DNA of 64,000 bases from Neofusicoccum parvum (Eukaryota > Ascomycota > Dothideomycetes > Botryosphaeriales > Botryosphaeriaceae): assembly GCA_020912385.1 (NCBI GenBank), contig CP087217.1:1116001-1180000 (forward strand), written 5' to 3'. Numbering within the stretch: the first letter of the stretch is position 1; each line of letters starts with the position of its first letter. Below are positions 55,530-64,000 of this stretch, one piece after another. The notes beneath the pieces were generated by a model, which saw only the letters and a program-made list of their open reading frames with translations, ran no database searches and had not been told where the DNA came from. A program made the position numbers and the translations under genes.

Positions 55530-56923
55530 GCTGGTTGGCGCGGAGGCATAAGCTTGGGATCGAATTCGGACACCAGTCTCCTATTCTTGTTCTAGAATTA
55601 ACTTACAGCTTAGCGGTCTGCATCGTAGATAGATGGTCTGGATCTGGTTCGAACAGGTGTGTGGGTGTTGTTAGTGAGCCACCAATAGTATGCATTTGAT
55701 GCTCGCATGAATGCAATGTGGTCTCGGATGTCCCAAAATAGCCTGACGCCACGCAAGATCCTGAAGAAATCACGGGCTTCTTCAAACGGCCCGTTCCAAT
55801 GCACCACGACGGAACTCGACACCAATGCCGAATATGGTGCGATGTTGCAGTCTCGGCAGAAGTACCTCTTCTACCATGTAGGGTCTCGGTGACCTTCTAA
55901 TCACAGTCCTATCAGTCTCTTCGGACAAGACCCCACCCCGTTGCAGCACTTGCGAGCCGACCACACAAGCAACCGGCCTTTGCCATGTCTTATAGATACG
56001 CATAGTTACTAGATGCAGTTAAGGGCGCCAATCCTTGCCTTAGCCGGCAGCATGTAAACTCTTTGAAACGAGCGCAGGACCGAATTAGCTCGATCTCGCT
56101 CCCATTTCAAGCGAGGCCGGGATCGAGGCTACTTGCGAAGTCCGGCGGAGCGGTGGAGGCCCAGGCTGCCGGCGCGGTAACGGCGCAGGTTTAGCGATTG
56201 CCGGCGGGCAGCACTGCAGAATGGCTAACGAGTGGCGCGGAGTGCCTGGAGACGGGAGCCCGGGAACGCGCTGGGCCTGCAGGGTCCTTCAGTTTCAGCC
56301 GGCCTCTGGGAGGCGTCTGGCGGCACCTGGCGGCACTCGGTGGCACCTGGCGGCATGCGCCAAAACACGCAGGCGCGCCGTCTGGCCCGAAACCAACCGC
56401 CCACTGCTTCAAACCTAAACGCGCTTTCACCACCTGCGCGGCAGCTCTTCCGCGGCCAGCGGCCACTGCGCTTCCTCCCTGCGCACGGAGAGTCCAGCTG
56501 CGGCATCCAGGCCCGCACGGCCCCGGTTGCGGTGGGCACCTGAGGCCGCCGGAAGCAAGGGCACCGGCGACGGCGCCGCAGTTTCCCCCGCCTGGCCTGC
56601 CGGCCTCTCGTCCGCAGTAAGACCTGTGTCATCCTTAGGGCACTGGGGGCGCGTGCGGGATGAGGTCATGCCCGGGCTAGACTGCTTTGTTGCCTCAGAC
56701 ACGCTCGCCCGAGTGCGCCTTCCCACCCCCATCGACAATGCCCTGAACTCTTCCGTCCCCAGCCCAACGGTGACCGCGTTGCGTCGCGTGGGGCTAAGAG
56801 TCGACTCTTCAATCTTCCTGAGCCTCCTGAGCCGAGCACCGAGCATGCCACGGGTCTGAAGCGCCCAGCCTTTTCCACACCTCCGAGCCCCAGCACCCCA
56901 GACTCCTCCGCCGCTGAAGGGCA
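55530..56923. other. Intergenic, GC-rich before the histidine kinase
   Basis: Multiple open frames on both strands reflect base composition. None has a domain, and they disagree with each other. A short G/C tandem repeat sits at about 56316-56356. The histidine kinase promoter and 5' UTR must lie in the last few hundred bases. Confidence 0.45.
56316..56356. repeat. Imperfect tandem repeat, unit TGGCGGCACC-like
   Basis: About four imperfect copies of a roughly 10-13 base unit (TCTGGCGGCACC, TGGCGGCACTCGG, TGGCACC, TGGCGGCATG) follow each other in the upstream region of the histidine kinase gene. Confidence 0.7.
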
Positions 56924-59900
56924 ATGAGCCATGGTCTTCCCGCAGAGGGCAGCGCCCACGCCTCCCCGCACCCAGCACGCGCCGACTCGCCCTCCTCGCC
57001 CGGCTCGCGCGCCGGTGATGATGTGCCGTCCATCTATCTCATGTGCGATGGCTTCTCATGCGGCCGGAGCAACGACGTGGGTGAGAGGTTCCGCGCTTGT
57101 CGCGACGCAGTCGACGTGGTCAACAGGGTAGGCCTCGTCGACTTCCTCCAACTCGACCCGCGCCCTACCTTTGTTTTGGACCTGGAAATTCCCGATGAAG
57201 CGCGCGACCTCCTGCGCCCGGTCTACTGCAATCCGGCACTCGTGGACACCGAGGATGGATGCCTGCTGACTGTCATCTCGGGGAAAGACAACATCGACAT
57301 GCCCGGCGCGTACTCGATAAGGGCATACGCCAAATTCAGAAAATGGATATACGCCGAAGAGAAAGATTCGAGAGAAGGTGGCTTTTTCTACAACGATATG
57401 CAATGGACCAAGGTCATGGTAAACGGGCGTTGGGGCGTCATCAGTGGCGTGCGGGATCGACCACGATCAGACCTCGGACTCAGCAACTTGTCTCCCGTTC
57501 TTTCGCGGGGGGAGGCCTCAGGTGTCAGGACTCCAACCCTGTTTGGGAATTTCAGCTTTGACCAGGAAAGACGTCCCAGCTTTAGTGGGCACAATCGGAC
57601 CCAGAGTGACGGCGTCGTTATCACTAAACCTATGACGGACTGGGTGACAATTCCAGAGGAATCCATCCATCGGCTCTCGAGACTTGACGGCGCTATCCCC
57701 AGCGATCTCAATATGGAAGGTGTTCAGAGCAACTTGGACTGGACAAGCGATTCCCCGTCCCAAGGTCTATCCGACCATATGGAATTTGTCCGAGCCGTAG
57801 ACTGGGGTCAAACACCGGTAGGACCGATCGATACTTGGCCCGCACCTCTTCGCATGATGAGCAATCTCATAATGCGGGATCCCAGCCCTGGTGTCTTGTT
57901 CTGGGGAGAAGAGGTGATTATGATCTACAACGAGGCTTACACCGAGCTTCTTGGACAAATGCATCCGGTGGCCATGGGTAAGAGCGCCACAGTAGCGCTC
58001 AAGGATTACTGGGATCATTTCACCCCTTTTATCATGAGGAATAAGGCCGGCGAAGCTGCCCAGGAAACGAATCTCCCAATTTTCCTCTCCCGTTTCGGCG
58101 TGCTGGAGGAATGCTACTTTTCTTTCACTTTCCTTCCAATCACGGACGAGCAAGGCAATATAGCTGGGCACTACGAACCGGTGACTGAGACGACTAAGCA
58201 GGTCATATCCGAACGAAGATTATCGACTTTATTGAAGCTTGGTGAAGAAACGTCTACGGCTCGCACTGTCGAGGGCTTTTGGCGGTCTGTGTTGCAGGCA
58301 CTTTCAGCAAACGACAAGGACATCCCATTCGGTCTTCTCTACGCCATTGAGGATGACGAGGGCTCAAGCGACAATGCCTCCACCAACGCAAGCTCCACTG
58401 CAAATGTCGTCAAGCAATGCGTTTTGAAGGGTTCACTTGGGGTTCCTGAGGGCCATCCAGCTGCCCCTCCACGGCTCGATTTCATGCAGAGTATTGAGGG
58501 CTTCATGCCGTATTTCCGCGAAGCCATGAAGTCAAGAAGACCGACCCTTTTGGATATAGAAGATGGAACGGTACCGAGTGATCTACTCGATGGCATACAA
58601 TGGCGCGGGTTTGGGGATCCATGCAAGGCTCTGGTCATTTGCCCCATTACGCCCACATCGAGCAAGAACATACTAGGGTTCCTAATCACAGGACTGAACC
58701 CCCGCCGACCGTACGACGATGACTACCAGCAGTTCATGGGTGTAACCAGCAGGCTTTTGGCTACAACTCTTGCATCTGTTGTACTTCATGAAGAAGAGCT
58801 TCGCCAGCGTGAGAATATAATCACGCAGGTTGAGTACATGAAGACTCAGCTGACAGAACAACTCGATAACAGTCGGAGAGAAGTCGAAAGAAATGAGAAA
58901 AAATTCCAGCGCTTTGCCGAGCGAGCCGACGTGGCCATATTCATTGTAGGCTCGGATGGACGCTACACTTACCGGAACCAGGCGTGGTACGAAATCTTCC
59001 AGATCGAAGACCCCGATCTGGACATTCGGGATGCTTGGCCACAACTTTGTTACGATGAAGACCTCAAGAAATGCGAGGCATATTTCCTCCACTTGATGAT
59101 CGAAAAGTCCCCGATCGTCTTCGAGCTCCGTCTTAGGAGGTTGTGGAAGCCGGCCAGCGATGATACAGCGCAGTTGACGGTGGATGATCACGTGGAGCAT
59201 AGCGTGTGGATTCTATGTTCGGCGTATCCAGAGCTTTCGGACGCTGGGGAAGTCAAAGAGATTGTTGGATGTGTCACGGATATCAGTCGGCAGAAATGGG
59301 GTGAGGGCCTGCAGAAACAACGGACAGAGGACGCGCTGGAGTCGAAACGACAGCTCGAAAATTTCATCGACACCACGAGTCACGAGATGCGCAACCCGCT
59401 AAGCGCCATCATCCAATGTGCTGACGGGATTATCACAACACACAGCTCTCGTATATCGTCGACTGAGGATCTCAACGCAGCGTATAGGAGGCTCCTGGAA
59501 AGCGGGGTTGATGCTGCTCAGACTATTGTCCAGTGCAGCCAGCATATGAAGTGCATCGTCGATGATGTCCTCACGATGTCCAAGCTCGACTCTGGTCTGC
59601 TCGTAATGACGCCTGTCGACAACCAGCCAGAAGCCATCGGACGACACGCTGTTAAGATGTTTGAAGCTGAAGCAAGGGCGGCAGCCGTTGGTCTCGATTT
59701 CTCAATTGAGCCCTCGTTCCGTCAATTAGGTCTTGATTGGGTATCCCTTGATCCAACAAGACTGCTGCAAATTCTAATCAATCTTGTCACAAATGCCATT
59801 AAATTCACACGACTGGAAAGTAAGCGCACAGTCACCGTCAGCGTTGGCGCGAGCAGAGATCGACCAACCATGTGCGAAATCGGCAACGTCGAATACATCC

Positions 59901-60938
59901 GTACTGCCACGGCCGCCGAAGCCCACACCCTCGTTGCCGACTGGGCGAAAGGGGAAACTGTCTTCCTCCAATTTACCGTCCAGGACACAGGACGGGGTCT
60001 TTCCAATGACGAGAAAGATCTACTGTTTGCCCGCTTCTCGCAAGCTTCACCCCGCACGCACATTCGATACGGCGGAAGCGGCCTGGGTCTGTTTATTTCC
60101 CGCCGTCTTACCGAGATGCAAGGTGGTGCAATTGGTTTCTCATCTCAAACCAAGGTCGGCAGTACATTCTCCTTCTACATCAAAGCACGTCGTAGTCAGC
60201 CCCCATCGCCTTATGGCACACGGGCCATCGTCCCGCAGGTGAGTGACGGTGTGACTCCGCCGTCACCATTCTACCAGTCGGACACTCCTGATCCAACACC
60301 ACCACTATCACCTGTCCGTGCTCGTTCGGGTTCATTCGATGACCAACAAGGCGGGAGCCCGGCCAAGCGGCCCTCGCTAGTGCGCAAGGCATCGGCTGTG
60401 TCAGATCCGCTTCACGTGCTCCTGGTCGAGGACAATCTGATCAACCAACGTGTTCTGGCCAACCAGCTGCACAGTCGCGGCTGCATCGTAACCGTTGCCA
60501 ACCACGGCGTCGAGGCTTTGGAGCACCTGCGCAAGACGACCTACGCCGCCAGCAGCAGAGGCATCGACAGCAACCCAGACACGGAAAGCATGAGCCCAAA
60601 GAGTTTTATGTCGGCGGCGGCGACGCCCGCGCCGCTCGACGTGATTCTTATGGATTGGGAGATGCCTATCATGGACGGGCTGTCGGCGGTGCGCGAGATC
60701 AGGCGCATGGAGCGGGAGGGCGTGCTGATGGGGCACGTGCCGGTCATCGCGGTAACGGCGAACGTGCGCGGCGAGCAGATTACCAAGGCCATGGATGCGG
60801 GCATGGTAAGTTCTTGTCAAAACGCTGAGAAAGGTATCTAGCTAATCGATTTGATAGGATGACGTCGTGTCCAAGCCTTTCCGCGTCCCGGAACTCTGCT
60901 CCCGCATGCGCGACTTAATATTGAGACTTTCGAGTTAA
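56924..60938 (+). CDS. Hybrid histidine kinase with PAS, GAF-like, kinase and receiver domains
   Basis: A two-component sensor kinase that passes phosphate from His to its own receiver Asp and then to an HPt protein, upstream of MAPK pathways. Two exons were deduced, 56924-60805 and 60858-60938, for 1320 residues. An N-terminal segment (35-200, SIYLMCDGFSCGRSNDVGER) has no domain I recognise. A PAS-like domain follows at ~285-420 (PGVLFWGEEVIMIYNEAYTE), a GAF-like region at ~430-610, and a second PAS at ~670-790 (DVAIFIVGSDGRYTYRNQAW). HisKA has His820 in DTTSHEMRNPLSAII. HATPase motifs are LVTNAIKFTR (N), DTGRGL (G1) and YGGSGLGLFISRRL (G2). The receiver has VEDNLINQ, phospho-acceptor Asp1244 (ILMDWEMPIMDG) and, in exon 2, SKPF. 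No transmembrane helix is seen, so it is probably cytosolic. Confidence 0.93.
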
Positions 60939-62247
60939 AGTATGTTCTCTTTGTTGTACAGTGCACAAGGACTTCTTTTCCTCCTTCATACGAGACGGGA
61001 TGAGCACTCGGCACACACTATGCGGATCAGAGCAAAATTCATATTTTCTCTCGCCGTTTTAATGGGATGGGTATTTATCAGGAGTAGCATACTTAGACGG
61101 TCGACGGTTGTGGCTTGTTTTTCCGGTGGCTTGTTTTACTTGAGGAGTAAACTTCGAGATCAGCTTCTCGATATAAGGAGGTGTTTTGTTCACGAGAGGA
61201 TGCATTTTCTTTTCACTTCCCCCGCTTCGTCTTCCACTCTTCTCCGCGCGTTGCGAGGGATCAGTACACACAAAGGAAGACATGTAGGCGTCTGGGTAGA
61301 CAAGGCTATAATGGTGTTTCTTTCTGCGTGGATGGGACTGGCGGGCTTTCGGCGGAAATGGGAATACAGCAGGACTAATTTGGGTTCTGGGAAAGTGCAT
61401 GAGAGAGCTACATGCTTTGGGCACGTTGTTTTCCCCGGACAGAGACGGGGCGGAGGGAGTAACAAAGCATGGTCTGTAGTTATGACCGAATGGGAGTGAA
61501 ATCTATTCAATGATCAATTGAGATGTGTGGTCCAGTGCCTTGGAAGTAGATTAACTTAGTTGAGTGTACAATCATCAATCATAAAAGTTTTCCACTGCGT
61601 GTAAGTATTATGAAGTAGTACTGAAACTGCTGTTTTGGAAATCACATCATCCAAGGAGGGAGCGTCTGCGGCGATTATCAAGTTTCCCGACTGGTCTCGC
61701 TTGCGCCATGCAGCCCGACGCTGTGATTGGCTCCCAGGACGCTTGGGCGAGGCGGTGCATCCTGCGCAAGACCCTGAAATGCGCGAATCCTGGAGCTGCT
61801 CCAGTTTTCGCAAAGTCCCTGAACTTAAACCCAAACGTCCAGCCTTGCATGACTTTATCAGCCTTGTCCTCCGCCAGCCTTCCTCTCCATCAACTGCGCG
61901 TATGCTTGGCCGGCGCCATCGGCATACTTTCTCTTTGACGGTGCTGCAACTCAGTAGCAGGATGTTCGCTGAGAAGGCGACATGGACCTCGCAATGTCCG
62001 CAATGGGAGGCGGAGGAGGAGCCAGTGGGTGCCGAGCAAAGCTGAAGAAGTCGCGATGCTGCCAGTAGGGGATGAAGCCACGCTGAAAAGCTCCACAGGA
62101 GTCTCGCCCGGACAAAGGGCTCGTGCGCTATCGCAGGCTATTAAATTTTTCGGCGCCTTTTTTTTTTCTTCTCCTTTCGCGCTCGAGCATCGTCCTGCCG
62201 TTCCTTTCTAGAATTCTTTGTCTGCCTATGCTCCTCCGCGAGGTCCG
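60939..62247. other. Intergenic
   Basis: Histidine kinase 3' flank and methyltransferase promoter/5' UTR. Forward and reverse frames at 61059-61510 and 61556-62096 lack domains. A T-rich element near 62158-62170 lies about 80 bp before the methyltransferase start and could be a core promoter element. Confidence 0.45.
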
Positions 62248-62251
62248 ATGA
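62228..62251 (+). promoter_or_regulatory. Upstream ORF overlapping the methyltransferase start (ATGA)
   Basis: ATG at 62228 opens a seven-codon frame (MLLREVR) whose TGA at 62249-62251 overlaps the ATG at 62248-62250 of the downstream gene. Whether it is in the mRNA depends on the transcription start, which is not known. Confidence 0.6.
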
Positions 62252-63441
62252 GTGTCTTAGGCCCCTACCTTCCTCCAACGAGCAGCCTGCCTCCTATACG
62301 CTCACTAGAAGCACTCACGGAGGAGCAGATTTCCTTGGCCCTGCAAAACCTCCACTTTCTCTACTGTCCGCTCCGCCCCTTTCAGTCGCACCTGAAGTCC
62401 CGGAAACCGTCAAGAGCCAGCATCTCACCCACGCCGGTCGACTCCGGATACGTGTCCAGGAACGAAGACGACGACGATGCCGACGAGGACGCCGAGGACG
62501 CGGCGGCCGCGCTGCGCGCCGACGAGTTCGAGCGCAGCTTCGCGGTGCGCTGGCTGACGGCCTTCATCGCGCGCGCCGACTCGGAGCTGGTGCGCGTCGG
62601 CTCCGAAGAAGCGGCGCAGCGCCTCGTCGACGACGCCGCGTCCATCCTCGCATCGTTCAGCGAGACCACCGACCCGGACTCGGACGACGAGGACGCCGGG
62701 CTGACGCGCGAGTTCGAGTTCGCGGTGAGCGCGACGGCAGCGGCGGCAGCAGCGGTCTCGGTCAAGCTCAACGACGCCCCGCTCAAGGGCACCGACCACA
62801 CCGCCGTCGGCCTGCAGAGCTGGGGCGCCGCCATCGTGCTCTCCGGCCTCATCTGCGCCGACCCCGAGCGCTTCGGCCTTCCCACCCCGTCCGGCGCCAC
62901 CATCGTCGAGCTCGGCGCCGGCACCGGCCTCGTCAGCCTGACCGTCGCCGCGCTCCTGCAGCAGCAGCACTCCAGACACCCGCCGCCCACCGTCGTCGCG
63001 ACCGACTTCCACCCGGCCGTCCTGGCCAACCTGCGCCGCAACGTCGCGGCCAACGCGTCGCCCGTGCTGGCCCGCCCGCTCGACTGGTCCGCCCCCGTGC
63101 TGGAGCCCCCGCTGGCCCCCCGCCGCGCCGCCGTCCTGCTCGCCGCCGACGTTGTGTACGCGCCCGAGCACGCGCGCTGGCTGCGCGACTGCGCCGCCGC
63201 GCTGCTCGCGCCCGCCGGCGCGTTCTGGCTCATCGCGACGGTGCGCAACGCCGGCCGCGGCGGCAAGTTTGAGGGCATCGTCGACACCGTCGAGGCGGCG
63301 TTTGGGGACTCGGATGCCTGCCCGACGGCGGAGGATGGGAAGGTGTTGGCGATTTTGGGGGTCGAGTGGGTGGAGAAGAGGAGGGGGGTGGGGAGGGGGG
63401 ATGAGAGTGGGTATAAGCTGTATAGGATTGGGTGGGCTTAG
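62248..63441 (+). CDS. Lysine methyltransferase, METTL21/EFM family (methyltransferase_16)
   Basis: A SAM-dependent seven-beta-strand methyltransferase that probably modifies a lysine in a protein such as a translation factor. A single exon of 397 residues from the ATG at 62248 (MSVLGPYLPPTSSLPPIRSL); the frame upstream has no other ATG before its limit. The N-terminal half contains LTEEQISLALQNLHFLYCPL and an acidic linker. Then LTREFEFAVSATAAAAAAVS and LQSWGAAIVLSGLIC lead into motif I VELGAGTGLVSLTVAALL, post-I VVATDFHPAVLANLRRNV and the DxxY-like AADVVYAPEH, characteristic of this family. The C-terminal part ends YKLYRIGWA. It is most like the fungal EFM2-type proteins, but the substrate is unproven. 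Third positions are extremely GC-rich in the core. Confidence 0.85.
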   Translation: MSVLGPYLPPTSSLPPIRSLEALTEEQISLALQNLHFLYCPLRPFQSHLKSRKPSRASISPTPVDSGYVSRNEDDDDADEDAEDAAAALRADEFERSFAVRWLTAFIARADSELVRVGSEEAAQRLVDDAASILASFSETTDPDSDDEDAGLTREFEFAVSATAAAAAAVSVKLNDAPLKGTDHTAVGLQSWGAAIVLSGLICADPERFGLPTPSGATIVELGAGTGLVSLTVAALLQQQHSRHPPPTVVATDFHPAVLANLRRNVAANASPVLARPLDWSAPVLEPPLAPRRAAVLLAADVVYAPEHARWLRDCAAALLAPAGAFWLIATVRNAGRGGKFEGIVDTVEAAFGDSDACPTAEDGKVLAILGVEWVEKRRGVGRGDESGYKLYRIGWA

Positions 63442-64000
63442 ATTTTTTTCTTTTCTTTTCTTTTTTCGAATGTAAGAGTATAGAGCTCTAAGAGGGTAGA
63501 AGGAGTAGACATGGGTTCAAAGAGGACGAGCATAGAGAGAGGGTTTATAGAAAGAAGATGACAGAAGGGAATTATAGAGAGCACGAATAGACGAGGATGA
63601 TAGATGGTATAGACATACTTTAGACATTTTTCCTGGTTTTTCGGGTTTAGTAAGTACGAATATCTTCTCTTATCATCTCGGACATTTTCACCCAGCTATC
63701 GTCTCCATTTTTCAAGCACCTTTTTCTTTTATGTGTGTCGTCCGGTTGTAAGGGGCCACAAGCGATCGGCAAGTCAGCCGCAACACGGCGCGCCATCCAG
63801 ACGGGCCCACAACTCAACAGCAACAACAACCTCACCATATGCACACGCACCGCTCAATCCCTGAGAGGCAGGGCAGCCTCTCGTCTCTACACCGCACCAC
63901 CTGCTTCAACACCGTCTCCTCTACCGACTTCATCTCCATCCATCGCACTTGCGCCTACCGCCACGGCCAACGAACCTGCTTCTTGTCACGTCGCTGCCGT
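63442..64000. other. 3' flank of methyltransferase and intergenic DNA to window end
   Basis: After the stop comes a T/C tract (63446-63466), then a purine-rich stretch to about 63615, then ordinary sequence. The last 170 bases are C-rich and resemble a fungal 5' UTR/promoter, so another gene probably begins beyond the window. No coding sequence can be assigned. Confidence 0.45.

Noticed and set aside
56198..56978. Several mutually overlapping frames on both strands
   Set aside because: GC-rich, stop-poor DNA. The frames contradict each other and none shows a domain.
62382..63287. 301-codon minus-strand open frame
   Set aside because: Antisense to the methyltransferase, whose SAM motifs are unambiguous.
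1..64000. CRISPR arrays, rRNA, tRNA and intact transposons
   Set aside because: No regularly spaced repeats, rRNA-like blocks, A/B-box tRNA structures, terminal repeats or transposase motifs were recognised by eye. A tRNAscan/Infernal and repeat search would be decisive.

Overview
This window is nuclear DNA of a filamentous ascomycete (Pezizomycotina). The many spliced genes have short introns (mostly about 45-110 bp) with GTAAGT/GTATGT-type donors and CTRAY-like branch sites. Coding GC is high and third positions are GC-rich. Protein types such as C2H2/PHD, DUF7580 and MBOAT_2 wax-synthase-like are characteristic of filamentous fungi. Dothideomycetes is my best guess at class level, as inference only. 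No rRNA, tRNA, CRISPR array or intact transposon was recognised. Exon borders were worked out by hand from splice motifs, reading phase and family alignment from memory. Every spliced gene listed sums to a multiple of three.

Layout. 0.8-8.1 kb holds a Ser/Thr-rich single-pass membrane protein (-), an acidic low-complexity protein (-) and a Mn-type cation diffusion facilitator (-). 9.1-15.0 kb holds SEC61 alpha (-) and exocyst SEC8 (+), divergent over a 421 bp promoter. 15.3-19.3 kb holds a PIG-P/GPI19 homologue (+) and a secreted S10 serine carboxypeptidase (+). 20.0-26.8 kb is the most lineage-specific part: a C2H2+PHD protein (-) divergent from a DUF7580 protein (+), followed by a C-rich unrecognised basic protein (-). 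27.4-35.4 kb holds a copper amine oxidase (-), the CAF1/POP2 deadenylase (-) divergent from complex I subunit NDUFB3 (+), and a mitochondrial FLX1-type carrier (+).

35.9-44.3 kb holds a 1315-residue disordered/coiled-coil protein (+), a wax-synthase-like MBOAT_2 protein (-) and the GTPase DRG1/RBG1 (+). 44.8-50.3 kb holds GID9/FYV10 (+), a possible 60-residue membrane protein (-), the rRNA methyltransferase BMT5 (-) and a possible 47-residue hydrophobic peptide (-). 50.3-55.5 kb holds BRE1 (-) divergent from TFIIIB subunit BDP1 (+). 56.9-63.4 kb holds a hybrid histidine kinase (+) and a METTL21-like methyltransferase (+) with a uORF that overlaps its start codon.

Most genes are housekeeping functions in secretion, mRNA turnover, rRNA modification, Pol III transcription, histone ubiquitination and mitochondria, and they do not form a single pathway cluster. 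Nothing resembles a secondary-metabolite cluster. The best places to look for something undescribed are the 20-27 kb DUF7580/C2H2-PHD/C-rich segment and several gene-architecture oddities: an ATGA uORF, micro-exons, an in-frame optional intron, and a possible dual-targeting start of BMT5.
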